NCBI GenBank assembly: GCA_030760725.1
Contig: JASWHV010000003.1
Location: forward strand, 117,770,153 to 117,834,152
Reading direction: 5' to 3'
Source: Neostapfia colusana
Lineage: Eukaryota; Streptophyta; Magnoliopsida; Poales; Poaceae
Length of the DNA stretch: 64,000 nt
In this document: positions 55,930-64,000 of the stretch, in pieces
How the letters are laid out: every line of letters begins with the position of its first letter
How positions within the stretch are numbered: the first letter of the stretch is position 1
Made by a program: the position numbers and the translations under genes
Notes under the pieces: generated by a model
Database searches by the model: none
What the model saw: only the letters and a program-made list of their open reading frames with translations
What the model was told of the DNA's origin: nothing

Positions 55930-56763
55930 CTGCACACAGCTCAAATATTGAAACTGTGAGCATGATGGCTCAGCAAGGCTTAACCGACAACCCTAGTCAT
56001 TGAACTCTACATGCAGGGATGTATAAAATAGGAGAAAGTCGTTGCAAGAAAGGCACGCCTACATGTTAATCCTTACTTTCAGTTTTATAGCAGCAGTTTA
56101 ATGAGCCTTAGGCAGCCCTCACATAGGAAGTCCACAATGAAACAAGAAACGCTTTCCTCCGATGTTGTGATGCCCAAAGTGGAAGATAAACTTAATTAGC
56201 TCTACAACTACAGCATACATGGTTTCAAGACATTAATAGTTCAATGCAGAATATTCATTTGGCTTAATTCACTTCTTACTACGTCACAGCGCAGTGAACT
56301 AGCGGTACTCAAATAACCGCGAGGGATGGTGATTGAAATCAGGAGACACCTAGATAACAGGTCACATACACCCACTTTCAGAAGTTTGGTGCTTCACATC
56401 TTCCTACTCTTTTGTATGCAACAATCTTTCAAAGGCAACCCAAATGCCGAACTGGTCCATCCGTAACGGGAGATTTACACCTTGCTACCCTCAACCCACT
56501 CCTATAAAATGGTTGGGTAAGTCTCGGTACCCAGGTTAACCAATTACATCGGTTTGCTGGTTCCCATATGCCAGTATGCATCCGGTACTATTCAATACTT
56601 GTCCAGCAGGGCCGCATTTGGCTCGGTCCTCAATCGACACCAACAGGTCAATGCATGTGAGACCTCCGCTCACTGCATCCTGCCCCCCCTGCTGGGTCTC
56701 AGTTTTCCAATCTTAAGCCATCATCTACCTCTTTCCATACCGTGTGAATAAATACCTATCTCG

Positions 56764-56784
56764 CGAGTAGATTCCAACCACTCG
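56764..56784 (-). promoter_or_regulatory. Conserved LTR stem-loop, E5 5' LTR
   Basis: CGAGTGG-TTGGAAT-CTACTCG. The change from A to G in the stem leaves a G-U pair, so the RNA stem is preserved. Confidence 0.55.
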
Positions 56785-56984
56785 ACTTCTACTGAGATCC
56801 TAAGAACATTAGCATGACATTCTTTACTTGTCGAGTTTGTAAACTACCCAACACTTCATATGATTTCAAGTCATGCAATTGGGGTCTCAATCATCCTAAC
56901 TCTAATGCAACCATTTCAACCTAGACATAAGTGATACAAATGAAAAACTTTGTAAAAGGTACCTAAATGCAAACCTGGGCTTGC

Positions 56985-57062
56985 CTGGTTGCGAGTTAAA
57001 TGGAAAGTCAGCATCTGGTGGGAGGATGTCCAACGACTCCGGTGCGTCCTCAACTTCGGTCG
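56985..57062 (-). other. Acidic exon A of the LTR-borne split ORF, E5 5' LTR (best copy)
   Basis: It lies between ATATAG and donor-like CAG|GCAAGC. After two bases it reads TEVEDAPESLDILPPDADFP then FNSQP, ending in phase 1. It enters with two bases of a split codon, so at least one upstream exon would be required; I did not identify it. Confidence 0.45.
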
Positions 57063-59586
57063 CTATATGAAATGTAATAAAATATATGCATAAGTGCTAA
57101 GGAATTATAAGGATTAAACTCCTATTCATAGCTACTGCTACTTAGGTTCCTTAATTGGCTTTGGGATTTTTCCAGTCGATACTAGACTCTCTAAGGATGA
57201 TCTGAGCAAAATTTGGAGAAATTTCATTGCACCTTGTGGTCTCCAAAATTCCCACAATTCCAAGGCTCCTCTGAATTTTGAGCCCAAATATGGAGCTTTG
57301 ACATGGCTAACAGTGGAAGATCTAATTAGGGTAAGTGTCCATAGTTCTAACAAAATTTGTTTCACCATTTTTGGAGCTACCAACAAAGAGATATGAATTT
57401 TTGAAGTTGGACAGGAGTTCTGAAAATTTTCTGTTTAGAATTTGAATTTCCAAGTAAAGGATGAATTTGGGAGGCAATTTAGCATAGCAAATGAACTCCA
57501 ATGAAGCTTAAAGTTTTACAGTAGATCACTAATGTCATGAGAAATCTTATGGCCAAATTTGAGGAAATCTCATAACAGGGACCTCCTGGAATTAATTCTT
57601 AAAAATTTAAATTTGATGAATTTTGGAGAAAATTCCAGAGATCTTTAGATCAATTTCTTTGCATTTATGCAAAGTACTGACTGAGAGGAATGCAACAAAA
57701 TTTGTTTCACAAATTTTGGACATTCCTACTGAAATTTATTGTCATTTGAAGTTTGCACTAAATCTGAAAAATGAAGAAATGTTTAAACTCTGGTTGTGGG
57801 CCCCACCCGTGGCGCTATCCACTCAGATGATGGCAACACTGAGGACACAGGGTTATTTCCCACGCAGCCGCACCCGATTCGGTGCTACAGGCCGATCCCC
57901 GCGTGGAGACAGAGGCTGACCGGTGGGACCCCACCCTCCTTTGTCTACCTCTCGTTGCCTGCGGCGGCGCACTCCGGCGAGGCTCGCCGGGACAGGATTC
58001 CCGTGGTCCAAACATCACCAAACTTGCCGCCTGTGAGTTTTACACCATGCTGAACATGATGGTGGGGTCGGGTGCGGATGTCAATGGCCGGAACAGCGCT
58101 CGCACCAGCGGCCATGTCGAACTCCACTTCGGCGACCTCGTTCTCACTTTGAAGTGGGTCGTTCGGGCCAGGGTTTGCTCTAAAAGCACGAGTGACGCAT
58201 GGACAAATTTGACCCATAGCCCGCTCTCCAAGAAAACCACCGAAGATGGGACATCACTGGCGACCCGAGCCCACAAAACCACGGCGGCGACAAAAACTCG
58301 AAGAACTCCTCCAGTCGTTGATGGTTTTGAGCGCCGTTTGAGAAAGAAGGACCGTAGCGACCTAGCAAAGCTTCGCCTAGACCAGAATGAGCTCTAGCTA
58401 TTGCTGCACGACGAATTTGGTCATAGACCGAAAGTCATTGCTATGAACTAGGGTTTGGTAAAATCCTAAATTCTAGCTACACGCTTGATCATTTGAACTG
58501 AAGTTTTTGGCAACACGATCTACGGACAACAACGCACCTTTCTTGTGTAGGAAAGGGAAGGTGAAACCGGCCGTAGCATGCTGTCCATGGTGAACCGAAC
58601 GGGGTTCCTCCGGGGCACATCCAAACGTCGTCGCCAAGTTATAGTTTGCACGTAGCACGAGCTAGAAAACTTAGGTTTGAGAATGGTGGATGCTGGAGCA
58701 CGCTCTCGCGCTTCCTTTTGCTGCTTGGAGCTCGATCACCCGAGCTCTGGCGACTGTGTGTGAGGAAGAGAACAGAAAACGGCACCGGGGCAGTTCTTCA
58801 GGAGAGAACGGAGAGAGCAGCGAGTGACTGAGAGAAGCGAAGAGGGAATTTAGTGCTGCGACCGTGCCGTGTTGAAGCGGACGAACGTCCGAGGAAACCA
58901 GGAGGTGGCGCGGTGGAGTCCTCAGGAGCGGGTTGCGCCGGGAGCTGGTGGCGTTTCGGCAATTGTCCGAAGAGAAACAGAGGCTGCTAAGGCATTTGAG
59001 TGGCTGACATGTGGACCCCATCTCCTCAATTCTTAATCCAATTAATCCAATTTTTCCAAAGATCTTTTTGCCGCAGCTACTCAAACTTGAATGCTTTACT
59101 TCACCTCAAAGTCATGGTTTGAGATGTTGAATTCAAAGGATTTGAATTCTAATGTGGAATTTCAATTTAGTTTGGTTATTTGAATTATTCATTTGCATTG
59201 TTCCAAAAACATAGCAAACCAACTCCAATATCTCTGAATTTTGGCATGGCTGCTAATTCAAATGTGGAGAACACATTTGTGGAACCAAATTTCCAAATTG
59301 AGGAAATTGGGATTTGAAAATAAAATTTGAATTCAGATTAGAGGGCTTCCTCTTTTAATCCCAAGCAAATATTAGAACCCCTCTAAATGAGCTGAAATTT
59401 GGGAGGTTGAATATTTGAAATATGAAGACCCAAGTTATGAATTTAAATCTCCAAGTTGGAAGTTTTTGGGAGATTTGAATCATCACTTTGAACTTACACC
59501 GTTATAATTCAAAGTTTTAATCCCCCTCATTTTTCCTAAGTTTACATGTGTTGAAATTCTTTCTACCACTTTTTGGGGATTTTACA

Positions 59587-59591
59587 AAAGT
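59587..59591. repeat. E5 target-site duplication, right copy (AAAGT)
   Basis: It follows the E5 LTR start at 59586 and matches 40271-40275. Confidence 0.9.
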
Positions 59592-60201
59592 AATCACACC
59601 TTGCAGCATCGCTCGTCGCATAGTCGTGAGCATATCATGCCAAATGGTTAAACCTTTTGACATAATCGAGAACACTCATGTCCCCCTGCTTCAAATTCCT
59701 AAATTCTTGCTGCTAGGTCTTGTTAAAACCCGTAGGAATGTGACGAGCAAGGAATGCTTCACGAAATTCTGTCCATTCCACTTGATGACCTTCCGGAATG
59801 GTGGCAATATAAGCGAACCACCAATTTCCGGCGGCTCTATGGAGTTGTTGAGCAGCAAATAAAGTCTTCTGATAATCATCGCACTCGAACACTCCAAACT
59901 TGGACTCCATAACCCGAAGCCTCTAATTAGCTTCCACTGGTTTGGTAGCTTCCGTGAAAATTGGCGGTTGTGTCGCCAAGAAGTTCAAATAGGCGTTCCG
60001 AGGTAGAACGACCTGTTGTGTACATTGGAGTATGCCTTGTTGTACCAACGCTCGGAGTAGTCTTGTGTTCTCTTGATTCGACTCAACCATCTGAGCCATG
60101 ACATCTGCCCATACCGTTGATGGCGGTGCCCGTGGTGGAGTCGAGTCATCGCCGTCTCGGCGAGAACTTTCAGCCCTACTCGGAGAACGAGTATGCACCA
60201 T
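59592..60201 (-). pseudogene. E4 gag N-half, broken
   Basis: ATG at 60201 reads MVHTRSPSRAESSRRDGDDS, then a Pro-rich stretch without the poly-Gln tract of the other families. Stops lie at 59925-59923 (a Trp in the sisters) and 59715-59713. Between them the capsid-like motif QKTLFAAQQLHRAAGNWW is readable. The frame runs into the E5 junction at 59592 and continues at 40275. Confidence 0.85.
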
Positions 60202-60232
60202 ACTGCAAAAGGATAATTTTGTGGGGAGTCAA
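60202..60232 (-). promoter_or_regulatory. Putative branch point and 3' splice site before E4 gag
   Basis: TTGAC (60232-60228) is followed by the pyrimidine-rich CCTTTTGCAG (AG at 60204-60203), one base before the gag ATG. Confidence 0.38.
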
Positions 60233-61740
60233 AACTTGATCTCAGCAGTATGTGAAAGTATGTAGAACATGAACATGCTAAAACTTTATGAAAGCATAAC
60301 AAAAATTCATGTTTACACATCTACCTAAAGCAAACACAATCAGTCCCCTATTTTGTACAGAACAGACCTTTATGTACATAACCCAGATTTTGATCCGGTT
60401 ACCAGCATTTTCATAACTCAAGTTGAATACCAAAGTTAAAGTTAAATTCAATATATTTTCAATGAGTACTCATATTCCCCTAGATCATCTTTGGATCAAA
60501 ATTTATGATTTCTTAAAGTTGACAGAATTTCTGGATAAAATTTGCCAGCATCTCTTCTTAATGTTGCTGTTTTCATCACAGTTGTACATAACAATAGAGT
60601 ACAATTCTGAGCAAACTATGAACTACAAAATCTTTGAAAATTTCATAACCTTTCCAACGGCGTATCGTATGACCCTTGGGGATTTTTCTACAGAAAGTTA
60701 TGACTAATTTACAGAAACATCCAGAGAAGTTGCAGCTGCCCTGTTTTCTGAACAGTTTGCATTCAGCTGGATATCCAACCGATTTGGCTTCTCATTTTGC
60801 TCTGGAGGTCTACAGAGAAGTTGTAGAGCACTTAAAAATCTTTCCCGAACTGTATCATACACCTCCATTGGGTCAATCTACTCAGAGTTATGCTCTGTCA
60901 AATCCAGCAAAAATTTCTGCCAGAACAGAGCACTCTGTTTTTGAGAAACTTGAATTCCTATCAATGCTCTCCTTTGAAACTTAGTCCAAATGAAGAGCTC
61001 AATAACTAATATGTGTTTTCCAAGTTCCATTTTGGTTGAAAGTTAGTCGTGAATGATTTCTTCATAGAAAAGAAGACTATCATGTGTGGTACGGTGGCGA
61101 TGCACCGTAAGACATATGACGGTACTACGTTGCCTCACAAAAGAAAATCCTAACCGGCATACACCGGCATATACGTATTCTCAGGTGGCACTAAGAACGG
61201 TCACTCACAAACGTGTTCTACTCTTACTACGGTTTTTATGGTTAGTACCTGCATAAATCTCACACAATCATCAGGTTCGGCTGCACACCGAACCCGGTCC
61301 CAATACAGTTCATACACCCGTCCGTCAGCACTCGCACGGGTGCTCTCAAGCCAAACACGCCTTGAGATACGTGTTCACATTACTAACCACGTGACGGGGT
61401 CTCCCATACTTGCCCGAAGCACGCCAGGGAAGGGCATCACTCAAATACCCCAAACGACATGAAGATTCGTAGAGGATACCCAAGCTGGCCGGGTTACCTG
61501 CCACCCGTGGGGCTCCACCCTTCAACTTGTGAGCACTGGTGGACAGCGCTTACATGCACCCCCCACAAGACATGAAAAGTCCCGAGATGCATGATTTTCC
61601 AACATAGACAAATAGGTTAGGTTCCCACCTTCAGATTATGCTAATATAGTAGTCCTTATGTGGGCCTAGTACTGTTATCTCACCGTATCCTACATTTTTA
61701 TCGTAATATGAGCCTCAATCCATGCGCTATTCCCAACGCA
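60233..61740 (-). other. E4 untranslated leader
   Basis: About 1.5 kb without a recognised gene. Bases 60360-60960 resemble 17220-17780 of the E2 leader, and 61100-61560 resembles the later leader sequence of E2. Confidence 0.55.
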
Positions 61741-61752
61741 GCTCTGATATAA
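61741..61752 (-). promoter_or_regulatory. E4 primer-binding site, mutated
   Basis: The minus strand reads TTATATCAGAGC, the iMet-type site with two changes, three bases inside the LTR end at 61756. Confidence 0.8.
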
Positions 61753-61755
61753 CGC

Positions 61756-64000
61756 TGTGAGGGCCCGGGTGCACCCGTTCATTCACAGGGCCGTGCCTCT
61801 CGGCCGAGGACCGCGTCGGGTGGTGCCGTGCGATGCGGCACCCAACAGCGTACGGGTCGAGGAAACATCATATTACACAAAATGTTGCAGAAGCTAAAAA
61901 GAGTATTTTACAAATACTTATCTGAAATATTACTACAGTGGAAGACTACAACTCTCACGACTTATTTCTAACTTAGCAACAAAGAAACAGTCCAGCCCGC
62001 GGACGTTTCTTGCTAGCAACACGAAGAACAAACCGCAGCGGCGAGAATGCTCTTGAGTAACCACTCGGATGTTTCCGAGTCTCATCGGCATCCCTTCTCA
62101 TAAGCATAAAGTCAATACCTGCAAAACAACTCGGATAGCATCCATGAGCATAACGCTCAGCAAGAATTAACCGTCAACCCTAATCATGAAACTCTACATG
62201 AGGGTATAACATATAGTGGGATAGCATAATGCATAAAGAACTCGCCTAAAAGTGAGTATTTACGTTAAGGTATTATTTGCAGCAAATTAAAAGTAACCTT
62301 GGGCACACCACATTGGGAGTCCACAATCAAACAAGAAACGCTTTCTCCTGATGTAATTTGCTCATGGTGGAAATGAATCGAGTTTGCTCTAACTATTCAT
62401 CAAAGATACATCACAAAGATAGTATAAACTTCAAACCATAATGATTAGTTCCTTTCTCATGCAAGTTCTTACTACGTCATGACTGTGAGAACAAGTATGC
62501 TCGGTCCTTTTCCGCGAGCGACAGTGATTCGAATCAATAACACCCGGACTACATGACACATACGCCCGTACTCGACGTTGCCTACAACAACCATCACCGA
62601 CGTCGTACGTGGCAGCCTTTTCCCCCGTTTCACCCATGTTGAATAGATCAAATCGACCCGTACAGTAGCCACTCTCATGGTTCACCTACCGACATGAGAT
62701 GTCATGAGAGTGTTACCCACATACTGCACACCGGCTCTCGCGCCTGAGGCGACCCGAAAAGGCTCAACGCAAGCTTCCCGAGGTACATCCGTTTACTGGG
62801 TCCCATATAGCCAGCATGAGTGCGGTACACAATTCAAACTTGCTCAACAGGGCCGCATACAGATCAGTCCTTGACCGACACGGACAGGTCTAATGCACCC
62901 AGGCCCCTATGTCCTTCTTCTCCTACAACCTGCCGGTCTCATCTTTTACTAGCTAACACATTTTTGAACCAATCCCGTATGCCCCTGTTTATCTTGTTCA
63001 TGCGAGTAGCTTCTCACCACTCGACTTCTACCGAACCTTACTTAAGCATGGAAGTTCTACACAATGAAAAGACACCTACCCAATACACCATGGGTTCATT
63101 TGGTCATGCAAGAGGAGTATCAAACAACTAGACCTAATGCACATTTCATATCTTAACCGAAAGAGTGAATACAAAGTAAAAACTTAAAACTTGTTAAATG
63201 CAAACCGTAGGTTGCCTGTTTTGCAGGGTAGTAGTGTATATAAGCAGTTAGTGATCCTTGCTGATCAATCCCTTGATCCTCCGGAGTTTGATTCACTTCA
63301 ATGAATGAATCCTTCGAATCCCCTTCGTCGTGAATCCTAATGACATGTATATGCACAAGTTTTATAATGCAATGGGAAGAATTATAGACTTGATTTCTTA
63401 AGAACAGAGGCTGTGTGGAAATGCCAAGAACGGCTTGGTTTGCCTCTGTTGTGCAAAGAATCATGAAGGAAACTAAATCTGCCGTAGGGGTTTAGTTATA
63501 CACTAACTAAGTTTCCTAATGAACATAATGGATGAGCTAGAATGATTTGGACCTAACTCAAGATCCTGATCTTCAATGACTTCGAAATTTTTACAGGAAG
63601 TCATAAACTACACAGAGACATAGCTTGCCAAATTGCAGCTAATGTGGAGTAAAATTCCTATAATGCTCTTATGTATTTTTCCCACATACATAAGCATGGA
63701 GAACAAGAACAGGGAGTTCTAGGGCTCACCTTGATCTGATAATTTACATGTGAGTTCCTGGTCACATGAAAGTAATTTTATCCAAAATTCAGACCTTTTA
63801 CTTGAGTTGTTCCTCCAGAAAAATTCTTTAAGCATTTCTAATCAAAAGAATTAATTCTGGAGTAATGTGCATTTTCATGCCCAATTCAGTGAACTACAAT
63901 TTCCAGTATGACTCAGAGAGCTTACCTAAACTATCCTGTAATTTTTGGAGCTATGAATTGCCTAGAATAGATTTTACAATTTGGCAACATTTTCTGAAAA
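61756..64000 (-). mobile_element. E4 5' LTR, cut by the window edge
   Basis: Its downstream end is GGGCCCTCACA on the minus strand (61756). From 62722 it aligns with the left LTR at 33508. Exon-B-like sequence follows TTTTGCAG near 62120, but only one reading phase is open and it does not fit exon A (63464-63153 region, reading EVNQTPEDQGIDQQGSL). The LTR start lies beyond 64000. Confidence 0.85.
63003..63023 (-). promoter_or_regulatory. Conserved LTR stem-loop, E4 5' LTR
   Basis: CGAGTGG-TGAGAAG-CTACTCG: new loop, same stem with one G-U pair. Confidence 0.55.

Larger units (their letters stand above)
40276..59586 (-). mobile_element. E5: minus-strand gypsy element with a solo LTR nested in its 5' LTR
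   Basis: LTRs at 40276-44308 (4033 bp) and 50867-59586 (3998 bp once the solo LTR and one GCTAT are discounted), primer site at 50851-50862, polypurine tract at 44309-44321 and target duplication AAAGT. It is inserted in the gag of E4. Gag-pol has several stops and frameshifts. LTR copies differ more than those of E2, including an indel of about 39 bp (41154-41200 versus about 56468), so E5 is older than E2. Confidence 0.93.
55786..59586 (-). mobile_element. E5 5' LTR, main part
   Basis: It continues the E5 LTR after the solo LTR and ends (element start) at 59586 with TGTAAAATCCCC on the minus strand, followed by AAAGT. It contains exon B (55844-55929), the stem-loop (56764-56784) and exon A (56985-57062), plus a GC-rich block at about 57790-59000. 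Confidence 0.92.
33508..64000 (-). mobile_element. E4: minus-strand gypsy element, interrupted by E5 and cut by the window edge
   Basis: The right LTR (61756-64000, incomplete), primer site, leader and gag N-half (59592-60201) are separated by E5 from gag C-half, RT, RNase H and integrase (40275-36947) and the left LTR (33508-36873). The gag reading frame continues across E5 once one AAAGT copy is discounted. Its gag N-terminus (MVHTRSPSRAESSRRDGDD) differs clearly from the other elements. The protease region is deleted. Confidence 0.88.

Noticed and set aside
62030..62125. In-phase exon B in the E4 5' LTR
   Set aside because: The only open phase does not fit exon A of the same LTR, so I do not count E4 as support for the split ORF.
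1..64000. CRISPR arrays, bacterial operons, tRNA or rRNA genes, host plant genes
   Set aside because: None is visible. All recognisable proteins are retrotransposon domains, and all repeats are LTRs or short duplications.

Overview
This window looks like heterochromatic plant DNA, most likely from a grass. I see no host gene, tRNA or rRNA gene. Essentially all 64 kb is Ty3/Gypsy LTR retrotransposon sequence inserted into other LTR retrotransposons. The coding cores have the order gag, CCHC knuckle, aspartic protease, reverse transcriptase, RNase H, integrase with a GPF module, then a chromodomain-like tail. They have tRNA-iMet-type primer sites (TGGTATCAGAGC), LTRs of about 4 kb and 5-bp target duplications. 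This fits chromoviruses of the Del/Tekay type. That placement is from recalled motifs, not a search, and the species cannot be named.

Layout: (E7) 1-1990, minus-strand LTR entering from the left edge. (E1) 1991-25541, plus strand: damaged gag-pol at 2302-6878, with its 3' LTR at 6947-8225 and 22796-25541 split by E2. (E2) 8226-22790, minus strand: complete element with two 4062-bp LTRs and target duplication GAAAA. (E3) 25542-33507, plus strand: starts inside a primer site and ends in a truncated 3' LTR. (E4) 33508-64000, minus strand: left LTR truncated, right LTR runs off the window, gag split by E5. (E5) 40276-59586, minus strand: two LTRs and target duplication AAAGT. (Solo) 51064-55780, plus-strand solo LTR with target duplication GCTAT, inside the 5' LTR of E5.

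Relative order follows from the nesting: E2 is younger than E1, E5 younger than E4, and the solo LTR younger than E5. E7 probably postdates E1, and E1 may have landed in the primer site of E3. All five gag-pol copies carry stops and frameshifts, and several have lost catalytic or zinc-binding residues, so none looks autonomous.

The most unusual signal is inside the LTRs. On the element's sense strand, several diverged LTR families carry two short acidic open exons about 1 kb apart. They are flanked by splice-like sites (donor AG|GCAAGC, acceptor CAG|) and followed in several copies by AATAAA about 105 nt before the LTR end. Exon lengths differ by multiples of three in most copies. The LTR may therefore be a self-contained spliced gene for a small acidic protein. 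The same LTRs share a conserved stem-loop, and every gag start codon lies directly after a splice-acceptor-like sequence.
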